47,660 nt of DNA from Leifsonia sp. TF02-11. Lineage in GTDB: Bacteria; Actinomycetota; Actinomycetes; Actinomycetales; Microbacteriaceae. The notes beneath the pieces were generated by a model. It saw only the letters and a program-made list of their open reading frames with translations. It was not told the DNA's origin and made no database searches. Both the position numbers and the translations under genes were made by a program. This document shows positions 17,833-24,657 of the stretch, piece after piece. The stretch spans positions 1 through 47,660 of the forward strand of contig NZ_JAGEKP010000021.1 of the NCBI RefSeq assembly GCF_017565305.1, given 5' to 3'. The number at the start of each line of letters is the position of its first letter. Within the stretch, counting starts at the first letter, position 1.

Positions 17833-18521
17833 CAGCAGCCTCCGGAGAACGGGCTGCCGGTACGCTCAACCGCGGCCGCGTCGACAGTGGCCCCGTTGAC
17901 GAGCTGCCAACCGTCGTCAGTCGGGGTGAGGGTGAACAATCCCCCGCCGCGGATCCCGTGCTGGCCGTCCGTGCTCGACGGTTGCCCGTCCTTCAGCAGG
18001 TACCCGGTGAGGGCGACGACGACCTGGTCGGGCTTGGCTGACTCGATCACGTAGCGGGCGGTGTAGAGCGAGAACGCATGGGATGATTCGTCGCCGAAGG
18101 GGTTACCCACGCTCGGCAGTGCTGTCGCCCGCTCAAGGACGTTGCCGGCGCTTGCCGCGATCAATGCGTCACGTGCTCCGACCGCCATTCCGGGGTCGGA
18201 GTAAGTGGACAGCTGCTGGTAGGCCCCAAGGAACTCGACAGCGCCAACGGGGGTGAAGTTCTTTTCCGCCCGAAGCTTGTTGAACATGACGGCGGTTGGC
18301 GGTGTGCCGAGGAGACATCCGCGAGCGGCGGACGCATCTGGGGCGGCAGTTGCCGCGGGCGTCGGGCTCGATGGTGTACGGGTCGGTCGAGGGGCCGCCT
18401 CTGGGGCCTTGCCTGCCTGGCCGATCAGAATCCCGGCCGTTACGGCGACCACGAGGGCCGCCCCTACGCCGATCACCCACCAGATGCGCCGACCCTTTCG
18501 TGACGTCGCAGGGCTGGTCAT
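17832..18521 (-). CDS. single-pass VirB8/TcpC-like transfer protein
   Basis: 229 aa from the ATG at 18521, which overlaps the preceding stop (ATGA); the frame open to 19019 is not translated from any supported start. A basic cytoplasmic N-terminus (TSRKGRRI) is followed by one membrane helix (about residues 13-34), a Pro/Thr/Ala linker, then a compact outer domain with helix AVEFLGAYQQLSTYSD and strands RYVIESAKPDQVVVALTGYLL. The plan is that of VirB8-like scaffold proteins, but the homology is inferred. It ends in GGC. It lies just before the VirB6-like gene, sharing one base. Confidence 0.62.
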   Translation of the reverse strand: MTSPATSRKGRRIWWVIGVGAALVVAVTAGILIGQAGKAPEAAPRPTRTPSSPTPAATAAPDASAARGCLLGTPPTAVMFNKLRAEKNFTPVGAVEFLGAYQQLSTYSDPGMAVGARDALIAASAGNVLERATALPSVGNPFGDESSHAFSLYTARYVIESAKPDQVVVALTGYLLKDGQPSSTDGQHGIRGGGLFTLTPTDDGWQLVNGATVDAAAVERTGSPFSGGC

Positions 18522-18868
18522 GCCTTGCCCGCGTTCGCGAAGAAGATCATGCCGGCGAACAGCGTCGGAACCAGCACCAGGGCGCCGGCTGTGACGAACG
18601 CGCCGATGACCTTGTTGCGTCCCTTCGACTTCTTCTGTGGGTTGTCCTCGCTGTTGATGTGACGCAGGTGGATGAGCGAGAAGATGACGATGAACGCGGA
18701 GGCGACGATGCAAGCGCCCCAGGCGCCGCCGAGCCACCACTGCCAGGTGCCTTTGAACGCACCGCCGAAGAAGTCCATAGACGGCTTGACGCCGTCGAAG
18801 GGGTTCTGGTCGGAATTGTCGGTGTGGACAAGGATTGCGCTTTCGAGACGAACGAGATGGTGCAGCAT
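18518..18868 (-). CDS. small two-helix membrane protein (VirB2/TrbC-like)
   Basis: 116 aa with two hydrophobic helices (about residues 42-66 and 88-111) separated by a basic loop (NPQKKSKGRNK). Size and plan resemble VirB2/TrbC-like pilin or channel subunits. There is no obvious cleaved signal peptide. AAAGGACC precedes the ATG. It is the second main gene of the transfer operon and is coupled to the VirB8-like gene. Similarity is by plan and position only. Confidence 0.6.
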   Translation of the reverse strand: MLHHLVRLESAILVHTDNSDQNPFDGVKPSMDFFGGAFKGTWQWWLGGAWGACIVASAFIVIFSLIHLRHINSEDNPQKKSKGRNKVIGAFVTAGALVLVPTLFAGMIFFANAGKA

Positions 18869-18960
18869 GGGTGGTCCTTTCTAGGTTGTGGTTGAGGAGA
18901 GGTGAAAAGTGCAGTCGGGCGATGTGCGCCGACACGCACCGAAGGTGGGTGATAGGCAGC

Positions 18961-19851
18961 TCATCCGGCTTCTCCGTCGACACGGAGGGTGATCTGGATA
19001 CCGCCGCACTCGAAGACATCCCCGGGGGCCAGGGTGTAACGCGTCTCCGGGATCAGCTGCCCGGCCGGGACACCGGCCCAGTTGACTGCCCAGGTTCCGT
19101 TGGCCGAGGATCGGTCCATCACCCACACGCCGTCGCCATCGAGTCCGAACGCGAAGTGAGTCCGCGAGAGCTCGCGCCCCAGATCGGCGATCTGTACGAC
19201 GCGCGTGACGGAGTCCTCGACGTGGGGGGCGCGCCCCACCACCCCTTCGCCCGTAACTGGCACCCGCAGACCGGTGCTGAACTGGAGATACCGGCGGGTT
19301 TTGACTTGTGCAATGCGGGGCGGGCGTAGCATCGTGCGCTCGTCGAAGCCGTCGTCGAGGTCCTCGTCAGCGGTGCGGGCTGCGGCGACATCCTCGGGTC
19401 CGGCCGCAATGATGAGCGGCGGCGCGGGTGCCAACGGTTGCACGCGCGAGAGCAGTCCGGGATCTACCTGAACGGTCTCGGCCGATGCCAGCGGCGGGAC
19501 GGCAGGTAGCTCCGGCTCTCCGTGCGGCGATGCTGCAGGCACATTGTTCTTCTCGGAGCGTCGACGCAGCAGTGAGAGCCGCTTTCCTCCGGCTGGAGGC
19601 TGTGCAGCGACTTCGGCGACGTGACGCTCCTCAATCACCTGGCGTGCCAGCTCGGCGGCTGTTTCGGGTGCCACCGTGGGGGGAAGGGCGAGTGGTTCCG
19701 CGTGGGTGGCAACTCGGCCCGCTTCGGGGAAGAGATCGCTGAGGGTGCCGCCCAGCGGCAAGCTGCAGAAGGAGCAGAAGGCGCCGTTCGGAACGTATTC
19801 CTCGCAGTGGGGGCAGGTCACCCACGCTGAGGCGGAAGGGGTGCTTACCAC
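18961..19851 (-). CDS. zinc-ribbon and FHA-domain protein heading the transfer operon
   Basis: 296 aa from a GTG at 19851, which overlaps the end of a 22-aa ORF. The N-terminus has a four-cysteine zinc ribbon (CPHC at 13-16, CSFC at 26-29). Residues 35-195 are a disordered Pro/Ala-rich linker. The C-terminus (about 205-290) is a forkhead-associated domain: VVGRAP, ELSRTHFAF, RSSANGTWA and LAPGDVFECGG correspond to the conserved GR, SR.H and N-G positions. FHA domains bind phosphothreonine peptides, so Ser/Thr kinase signalling may regulate channel assembly. As first large gene of the operon it may be a cytoplasmic scaffold or regulator. Confidence 0.78.
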   Translation of the reverse strand: MVSTPSASAWVTCPHCEEYVPNGAFCSFCSLPLGGTLSDLFPEAGRVATHAEPLALPPTVAPETAAELARQVIEERHVAEVAAQPPAGGKRLSLLRRRSEKNNVPAASPHGEPELPAVPPLASAETVQVDPGLLSRVQPLAPAPPLIIAAGPEDVAAARTADEDLDDGFDERTMLRPPRIAQVKTRRYLQFSTGLRVPVTGEGVVGRAPHVEDSVTRVVQIADLGRELSRTHFAFGLDGDGVWVMDRSSANGTWAVNWAGVPAGQLIPETRYTLAPGDVFECGGIQITLRVDGEAG

Positions 19852-19913
19852 TGGGCCGCCTCGTCACGTTGGGTCTTCTGCTGTGGCCGTGTCAGCCGTG
19901 CATTGCCGTTCAT
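19845..19913 (-). CDS. 22-aa leader ORF coupled to the FHA gene
   Basis: A 22-codon ORF (begins MNGNARLTRPQQKTQ) with a near-ideal ribosome site, GGAGGAG, before the ATG at 19913. Its stop overlaps the GTG of the FHA gene, which has a weaker site of its own. It probably delivers ribosomes to the FHA start by translational coupling. Whether the peptide itself matters is unknown. Confidence 0.5.
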   Translation of the reverse strand: MNGNARLTRPQQKTQRDEAAQW

Positions 19914-19983
19914 TCCCGTCTCCTCCACAGGTCGGTATCGAGGCCAGCTGAGCCGGGGGTGGAGGCCCCGACTCAGCTGCCCT

Positions 19984-20009
19984 CATTACCTAGATGGGCC
20001 AAGCGCGCA
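19984..20009 (-). promoter_or_regulatory. shared promoter-like element, copy A (transfer operon)
   Basis: On the minus strand this reads the core GGCCCATCTAGGTA preceded by TGCGCGCTT, matching copies B and C at 24 of 26 positions. TAGGTA (19992-19987) is a plausible -10, placing a transcript start about 67 bases upstream of the 22-aa leader ORF of the transfer operon. No canonical -35 is obvious, suggesting an activator or alternative sigma factor. Confidence 0.6.
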
Positions 20010-20051
20010 CCGAGCTCGAACGGAGGCGTAACGGACAGCGTCCAATGCGAC

Positions 20052-20077
20052 TGCGCGCTCGGCCCATCTAGGTAGTG
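20052..20077 (+). promoter_or_regulatory. shared promoter-like element, copy B (peptide operon)
   Basis: Identical over 26 bp to copy C (minus strand, 36541-36566). It faces the plus strand, back to back with copy A. TAGGTA at 20069-20074 would start a transcript about 30 bases before the GTG of the CDGCQ peptide gene. Confidence 0.6.
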
Positions 20078-20113
20078 AGCGGCACAGCGCGCTCAGTACC
20101 GGAAGGATCATTC

Positions 20114-20245
20114 GTGGAAGAAGACCCCCGCTCGTCGGTGCCACCGAGCCCGGCAGTCAGCCCAGACACTCAGTCCGACAGCGTCGGCGGCTACCAAGTG
20201 CCCATCGACCCGATGGACTTTCTGCAGTGCGACGGATGCCAATGA
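20114..20245 (+). CDS. CDxCQ small peptide, copy 2 (43 aa)
   Basis: 43 aa from a GTG preceded by GGAAGGA. Residues 25-43 follow the GGYxVPxDPMDxLxCDxCQ pattern and, as in copy 1 at 2381, the chain ends right after CxxCQ. Between the two copies 14 of 19 tail residues match; three of the shared residues use different codons, so the protein sequence is conserved rather than the DNA. Residues 1-24 are acidic and Pro/Ser-rich and unlike copy 1. The stop overlaps the next gene (ATGA). It is the first gene of its operon and sits just downstream of promoter element B. Function unknown; possible roles are a secreted or modified signal, a metal-binding regulator or a protein-interaction tag. Confidence 0.75.
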   Translation: MEEDPRSSVPPSPAVSPDTQSDSVGGYQVPIDPMDFLQCDGCQ

Positions 20246-20484
20246 CGGCACGGCGGCGCGAGGTCGAAAGACTCGCTCGCTGCACCGAACCAATCCCCCT
20301 AACCCCCGTCGACGCGGACGCTCAGAGAGCGGAAGCGGCCGCCCTGGCTCAGATGAATGCGGATCTAGAGCAGCTCAGGGACCAAGGCTGGCAAGTCAAG
20401 CGTGAGAACAGGATGACCAACCTGGAGGAGCGCACCTACATGATCCAGCACATGCTCGAGCGCCCGATCGAGGCTCAATGCTGA
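20242..20484 (+). CDS. small hypothetical protein in peptide operon
   Basis: 80 aa from the ATG at 20242, coupled to the peptide stop. The N-terminus is basic, and a charged helix (about residues 28-55, ADAQRAEAAALAQMNADLEQLRDQGW in part) could form a short coiled coil. It ends in Cys. Its own stop overlaps the next gene's ATG. No domain recognised; coupling on both sides supports that it is real. Confidence 0.6.
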   Translation: MTARRREVERLARCTEPIPLTPVDADAQRAEAAALAQMNADLEQLRDQGWQVKRENRMTNLEERTYMIQHMLERPIEAQC

Positions 20485-20939
20485 ACTGGGTGGTCGCGAG
20501 CAGGAAGCGGATACTCATCGTCGGTGTCGCACTGTGGATCGGCGTCGCCATCATTGCGGTGCTCAACCCCCTGAAACCGGGCGTCATCGACACAATGGCT
20601 GCGACGTGGCCTCTCTGGCTGGGGATTCCGGTTGCTCTAGTAGCGGTCGTTCTCCAGTTCGGCAGCTGGGCTACTTTGGTCATCATCCCCATCACCATGT
20701 TCGCGCTGATCGTCTACGGGGAACCCTGGCGCGAACGCACCGCGAATCGATCCGTCGTCGCTGCCCCGCCGAGAGCGGGCAACTACATCGGCCGGAAGGA
20801 CTCGATCGCCGACACCGCAATCCCGGCACGAGGGGCTGTGGCGGACCGCAGCACCGGCGTCAATCTCGCGCTGGAGGCCACCCTCGAAAAGACCCGCGTC
20901 AACTCGCGGCGCACCACCAAGAAGGGAACAACAGCATGA
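20478..20939 (+). CDS. membrane protein in peptide operon
   Basis: 153 aa. Three hydrophobic helices (about residues 11-29, 43-62 and 64-80) are followed by a soluble, basic, probably cytoplasmic tail containing PPRAGNYIGRKDSIAD. It overlaps the 80-aa gene by 7 bases and is followed by a 17-codon ORF. The order peptide, coiled-coil protein, membrane protein could form a small export or sensing unit, but nothing in the sequence proves that. Function unknown. Confidence 0.65.
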   Translation: MLNWVVASRKRILIVGVALWIGVAIIAVLNPLKPGVIDTMAATWPLWLGIPVALVAVVLQFGSWATLVIIPITMFALIVYGEPWRERTANRSVVAAPPRAGNYIGRKDSIADTAIPARGAVADRSTGVNLALEATLEKTRVNSRRTTKKGTTA

Positions 20940-20989
20940 CAATCAGCATGTCATCCACAACCGCTAGCTCCGTGACGAGGATTGCCTGA
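20936..20989 (+). CDS. 17-aa ORF bridging membrane gene and ssb
   Basis: A 17-codon ORF whose ATG overlaps the previous stop (ATGA) and whose stop overlaps the ssb start (TGATG). It is Ser/Thr-rich with no motif. It may only be a coupling device that carries ribosomes to ssb. Confidence 0.3.
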   Translation: MTISMSSTTASSVTRIA

Positions 20990-21448
20990 TGGCCGGCGAG
21001 ACGGTCATCACCGTGGTGGGGAACCTGACGGCCGATCCCGAGCTGCGTTACACGCAGAACGGGCTGGCTGTCGCCAACTTCACCATCGCGTCCACCCCCC
21101 CGCACGTTCGACCGTCAGGCGAACGAGTGGAAGGACGGTGAGGCTCTGTTCCTCCGTGCCAGCGTCTGGCGCGAGTTCGCGGAGCACGTCGCGGGTTCGC
21201 TGACCAAGGGGTCGCGCGTCATCGCGCAGGGCCGCCTCAAGCAGCGTTCTTACGAGACGAAGGAAGGCGAGAAGCGCACCAGCATCGAGCTCGAGATCGA
21301 CGAGATCGGCCCGTCGCTGCGCTACGCCACCGCTCAGATCACCCGCACCTCGGATTCCGCCAGCGACCCAGAAGCTAGCGCCTCGACTGAAGAAGAACCG
21401 TGGGACCGCTGGAATCGACCATCATCCGACGAACCCCTCCCCTACTGA
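20989..21448 (+). pseudogene. ssb: single-stranded DNA-binding protein, frameshifted at a C7 tract
   Basis: The start [21 protein letters not shown] is a typical SSB OB-fold N-terminus. At about 21093-21099 a run of seven C shifts the frame; the next in-frame stop comes about 13 codons later. Removing one C restores the whole protein: [29 protein letters not shown] (described in part), [28 protein letters not shown], then an acidic tail ending SSDEPLPY, near the usual DDxPF tip. SSB coats single-stranded DNA during replication and after conjugal entry. The extra base may be a sequencing error, a slippage variant or a true mutation; the intact downstream frame favours error or recent change. 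Confidence 0.85.
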
Positions 21449-21465
21449 TCCTCGCTGCTCCCGAT

Positions 21466-21492
21466 GGCGCCCGGTGTCAACGGCACCGGGCG
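21466..21492. terminator. stem-loop between ssb and convergent HTH gene
   Basis: GGCGCCCGGTG at 21466-21476 pairs with CACCGGGCG at 21484-21492 around a 7-base loop. It lies between convergent genes and can serve both. Confidence 0.65.
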
Positions 21493-21720
21493 TCATTTCG
21501 TGCGGAATTCTGGGTTCTCCGCGACGTAGCGCTCGTAGTCCTGGCGGGCGCGCTCTCCCGAGACTCCGAGCATGCGGCCGATCTCCGCGAAGCTGTACCG
21601 CTCCTTGTATGCATCGAAAACGGCGCGTCGACGCCGGGATGTGAGCGCTTCCTGTTCAGCCCTCACCCGCGCGCCTTCGGCCGCCAACGCGGCCAATCGC
21701 TCAGGGATCGGGGTCGTCAT
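21493..21720 (-). CDS. small HTH protein
   Basis: 75 aa from the ATG at 21720; a start at 21771 is possible but would add residues coded by the AT-rich promoter region. The N-terminal half is an Ala/Glu/Arg helix (ERLAALAAEGARVRAEQEALTSRRRR). The C-terminal half, YSFAEIGRMLGVSGERARQDYERYV, resembles a sigma region 4-like helix-turn-helix. It probably binds DNA and may act on the palindrome-rich intergenic region with the divergent gene at 21860. No clear family name. Confidence 0.65.
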   Translation of the reverse strand: MTTPIPERLAALAAEGARVRAEQEALTSRRRRAVFDAYKERYSFAEIGRMLGVSGERARQDYERYVAENPEFRTK

Positions 21721-21769
21721 GGCGGCCAGCCTAACGCACGCCAACAGGTATTGCCGAAAACCAAGGAAC

Positions 21770-21819
21770 ATTGTTGTAGCGCAATGGCTATTGCGAAATC
21801 ACAATAGCTCTTGTATGTT
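21770..21819 (+). promoter_or_regulatory. promoter with overlapping palindromes
   Basis: TTGCGA (21791-21796), a 17-base spacer and TATGTT (21814-21819) make a good sigma-70-type promoter for the gene at 21860. Overlapping inverted repeats (CGCAAT with ATTGCG, and CTATTG with CAATAG) cover the -35 and would suit a repressor, perhaps the divergent HTH protein. Confidence 0.6.
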
Positions 21820-21859
21820 CGTCCACATCGACCTCGAAGAAAGGAAGGAGCCGACGCCG

Positions 21860-22381
21860 ATGACCGGACACACGAAGATCGCCGACCCGCTCCCGAAACG
21901 TGGAGGAGCGATTCAGCTCGTCCACTACTTCCCGACTCGCGACGGCTGGTCCTCCGAAATCGTCCAGGGGAAATACCTCTCGGCGACGACCTCGACGATC
22001 AGGATCAGACGCGACGACAGGACCGTGGAACTGGACCGCGGGCAGTGGGCTGTCTGCATTGCAGAACCGTCGCCTGAACCTGAACCTGCAGAGGATGCGC
22101 CCCAGTCCGCGCCGGACCCGGTCTCCGACCCCGACGCTCCCCCGCCCTCCTGCCCGGCCGTCCGTACTCGCTTCGTGGATGATCCGGACGTCGTAGACAT
22201 TCGGCCCGTCGGATCACATGGGAGCCAGCGGGCCGGCACGCGAAAGTGTGGGCAATGCGGCGCGGTGGTGACGGTTACCCAACGACTTGCCGGAGGTGAA
22301 CCCGCTTCCGCTTGGCTCTACGAGGCGCACACCGTCCCGCGAGAGGACCCCACGCAGGAAATGGAGTCCGCTACCACCTGA
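21860..22381 (+). CDS. hypothetical protein with C-terminal CxxC
   Basis: 173 aa from the ATG at 21860, preceded by AAGGAAGGAG; the open frame further upstream overlaps the divergent gene. Residues 1-70 are a beta-rich domain (AIQLVHYFPTRDGWSSEIVQGKYLSATTSTIRIRRDD in part). A Pro/Glu/Asp linker follows, then RKCGQCGAVVTVTQRL, which may be half of a zinc site. It has its own promoter. No function recognised. Confidence 0.65.
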   Translation: MTGHTKIADPLPKRGGAIQLVHYFPTRDGWSSEIVQGKYLSATTSTIRIRRDDRTVELDRGQWAVCIAEPSPEPEPAEDAPQSAPDPVSDPDAPPPSCPAVRTRFVDDPDVVDIRPVGSHGSQRAGTRKCGQCGAVVTVTQRLAGGEPASAWLYEAHTVPREDPTQEMESATT

Positions 22382-22513
22382 CACGCCCTTACCGATCCGG
22401 GACCAGCGACCGAGAGTGCGAACTGAACCACCTCGGTCTCACCACAGCACCAGCCCGCTTCGGGCGAATCCGTGAGCGCCGAGCGCTCTAATCTACCCAA
22501 GGGGGAAATCACC

Positions 22514-23770
22514 TTGAGCACTGAGAACACCACTGATGCCGCGCGTCCGCGAGGCCTGAACCGACTCTGGACGTGGGCACGCTCGCATCGCGGCTCCGCG
22601 ATCGCGGCGGGTGCGGGCGCGGTGATCATCATCGCGGCGGCCGCCGTCGGTATCCCGGCGGGCGTCAGCACTGCGCAGCATTCCGACGCGGACGCGGCTT
22701 ACCAGGCCGCCCGTATCAAGGCGGTCACCCAGTACCGCCAGGACCTCAAGGCGCAGAAGGAGTTCGCCGCCGCCCTCGCTACCGCTGGCGAGCTGCAGAA
22801 GCAGCTGACGCAGATCCACGACGAGGCCAAAGTAGGGCAGTACTTGCCGGATGCGCAGGTGAAGGCGCTGGATGCCCAGCTCACTCAGCTGAAGATGTAC
22901 GCCGCATTCAAGGCCGGAGCACCGGTCCAGGATCCGCGACCAGCCGGTAAGCCGTCTTCGACGACCGAACAGCTCCGGAGTGAGACAGCACGACTGACGG
23001 CGCTGGTCGACCGTCAGGCCGGTGCAGCGGGCAACACGCTGAAGGGTGGCCCCGGGATCTCCGCCCAGGTGAAAACCACCAATCGCGCCCTTGCTCAGAT
23101 CGTCACAGGCCTGGACAAATCGGCCAACGCGGCCGCCGTCCCCGCTCTCGACGTCGACGCGAAGGGCATCATCACCGCCCTGGCGAAGGCCGGTCAGGGT
23201 GAGAAAGACGCACTGACCAACGCCGCGGCCGCCGCGAAGAAGGCCGTAACGGACGGCAAGAGCCCGGCACCGCTGCTCCTGGACTTCCTGGCCAAGGCCA
23301 AGGCAGTGCACGACTCGCACGACAAGACCGTCGCCGCGGAGGCGGCAGCGGCCGCGCAGGCCGCCGCGGAGGCTGCTGCTCGGGCTGGTCAGTCCAGCTA
23401 CACCGACCCCAGCACGGGCGAGGTCCGCCAGACCCCGCGCGGAAGCGGCGGGGGCAGCCGTGGCGGCTCCGGCGGTGGCGGGTCGACCGGTGGCGGCGGC
23501 TCCACGGGAGGCGGCGGGTCGACCGGTGGCGGCGGCTCCACGGGCGGTGGCGGCGGCGGCGGTGGCGGCGGCTACACGCCTCCGCCGGTGGACCACACCC
23601 CGCATGTCAACGCGAACGGTGCGTACACGCCAGGCTGCGATGGAGCGTTCAGCTACTCGCAGACCACCTCGAGCGGCGGGGCGATCAGCATCAACGTCGG
23701 CTACCCGTACACCTACAGCACGTTCTCGACAGACAGCGGGTGGGGCCTCTCGGTCTACGCTTGCATCTAG
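22514..23770 (+). CDS. membrane-anchored coiled-coil protein with Gly-Ser linker and small C-terminal domain
   Basis: 418 aa from a TTG at 22514, chosen because AAGGGGG lies at proper distance; a GTG at 22472 has no ribosome site. A basic cytoplasmic N-terminus leads to one membrane helix (about residues 29-51). A long Ala/Lys/Gln helical region, probably coiled coil, spans about 55-300, then an Ala-rich helix. A run of GGGGST repeats (about 315-355) is followed by a roughly 60-aa beta-rich domain with only two cysteines, CDGAFSYSQ and the YACI end, likely a disulfide. It looks like a stalk presenting a small outer domain. Function unknown; a surface contact or wall protein is plausible. Confidence 0.7.
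   Translation: MSTENTTDAARPRGLNRLWTWARSHRGSAIAAGAGAVIIIAAAAVGIPAGVSTAQHSDADAAYQAARIKAVTQYRQDLKAQKEFAAALATAGELQKQLTQIHDEAKVGQYLPDAQVKALDAQLTQLKMYAAFKAGAPVQDPRPAGKPSSTTEQLRSETARLTALVDRQAGAAGNTLKGGPGISAQVKTTNRALAQIVTGLDKSANAAAVPALDVDAKGIITALAKAGQGEKDALTNAAAAAKKAVTDGKSPAPLLLDFLAKAKAVHDSHDKTVAAEAAAAAQAAAEAAARAGQSSYTDPSTGEVRQTPRGSGGGSRGGSGGGGSTGGGGSTGGGGSTGGGGSTGGGGGGGGGGYTPPPVDHTPHVNANGAYTPGCDGAFSYSQTTSSGGAISINVGYPYTYSTFSTDSGWGLSVYACI
23440..23575 (+). repeat. Gly-Ser/Thr repeat-coding tract
   Basis: About 36-bp near-identical units code (GGGGST)n, alternating GGCGGGTCGACCGG and GGCGGCTCCACGGG variants, and end in a long poly-Gly tract. This is prone to length change by slippage or recombination. 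Confidence 0.7.
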
Positions 23771-23799
23771 GCCGCATCCCTCCCCCTTGGGATGCTCTC

Positions 23800-23837
23800 G
23801 GCGCCCCGCCCCTCCCCCGGGCGGGGCGCCGCTTTTT
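23800..23837 (+). terminator. intrinsic terminator
   Basis: GGCGCCCCGCCC pairs with GGGCGGGGCGCC, followed by GCTTTTT. A textbook plus-strand terminator for the coiled-coil gene. Confidence 0.88.
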
Positions 23838-23852
23838 CCCAGTCCACACGCG

Positions 23853-23889
23853 AAGAACCCCGCGAGCTCGATGAGCCCGCGGGGTTCTT
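23853..23889 (-). terminator. terminator of the pilus operon
   Basis: AAGAACCCCGCG (23853-23864) pairs with CGCGGGGTTCTT (23878-23889), a perfect 12-bp stem just beyond the last pilus-operon gene. Weak U-runs on both strands. Confidence 0.7.
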
Positions 23890-23913
23890 TGCGAAGGCCG
23901 CCTGCTGTTGCGC

Positions 23914-24657
23914 TTACGGAGCCACGGCCGCGATCATCACCGCCGTGCGTCCGTCCTCCGTCGACGCCGATGCGAACGACACGTCCGTGCCCGTCGAGGC
24001 GAGGAGCAGCTGTCGCACGTCCTGGGGGCCATCCTTCTGGGCGGAGCCGAACAGCAGGATCTTCTCGTCGATACCGCCGGCGCCGGCGATCAACGCGACC
24101 TGTCTCCCGCAGAGCGTCGTGACTCCGAACGTGGACTTCCCGTCGAAGTCGTGAACGTGCTCCCGGACCCAGCTCTCCATGCACGAGTTCGGCACCAGCG
24201 TCGCAGCGACTGGCTGCGCCGCGGAACCGCTCACCATCGCACGCGCCATCAACAGATCCTTGGCGAAGGAGTCAGCGAACAGCGCCGTCGTCGACCGCGC
24301 CGGCGAGGCCGGATCAGCTGCGCCCGGCGGCATTGCGCGGTTGGCAGCCACCTGTGGCTGCGGCGGCGGCGTGTAGGCCGCTTCGGGATCCTGCCCGGAC
24401 CGCGCGTTCGCCTCCTCCCGCTTCTCCTCCTCGGCCGCCGCCTCCTGCTTCATCTTCAACTCGGCGGCCGCGCGCGTCTCCTGCGTCTCACCGACAGGAT
24501 GATGCTGCGCGTACACGCGGTCGGCCTCCGACTGGGCACTCAGAGCCCCCACGCCGAAGAAGAGGCCCCCGGCGGCGATCGCCACCCCGAGCGCGGCGAT
24601 TCCGGCCACAGCAAAAGACCGCGTACGAGGCGACATCCGCTTCCTGTGCGCGCTCAC
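23914..24657 (-). CDS. single-pass membrane protein, last gene of pilus operon
   Basis: 247 aa from a GTG at 24657 overlapping the previous stop (GTGA). A basic N-terminus and a membrane helix (about residues 13-40) are followed by a charged coiled-coil helix (AAAELKMKQEAAAEEEKREEAN in part), a Pro-rich linker and a C-terminal globular domain (about 120-247) with cysteines in NSCMESW and TLCGRQV that may pair. The plan, a single TM plus coiled coil plus outer domain, resembles pilus alignment or stalk proteins such as PilO-type or minor components, but no homology is claimed. It is coupled to the large pilin-like gene. Confidence 0.62.
   Translation of the reverse strand: MSAHRKRMSPRTRSFAVAGIAALGVAIAAGGLFFGVGALSAQSEADRVYAQHHPVGETQETRAAAELKMKQEAAAEEEKREEANARSGQDPEAAYTPPPQPQVAANRAMPPGAADPASPARSTTALFADSFAKDLLMARAMVSGSAAQPVAATLVPNSCMESWVREHVHDFDGKSTFGVTTLCGRQVALIAGAGGIDEKILLFGSAQKDGPQDVRQLLLASTGTDVSFASASTEDGRTAVMIAAVAP

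Noticed and set aside
14722-17869. Long open frames opposite or shifted to the transfer genes, with Arg/Pro-rich or Ala/Arg-rich products
   Set aside because: They are mirror frames of GC-rich coding DNA, lacking ribosome sites and sensible composition.
17832-19019. A 395-aa version of the VirB8-like protein
   Set aside because: The extra N-terminus is off-frame translation of the upstream gene; the ATGA at 18521 is the coupled start.
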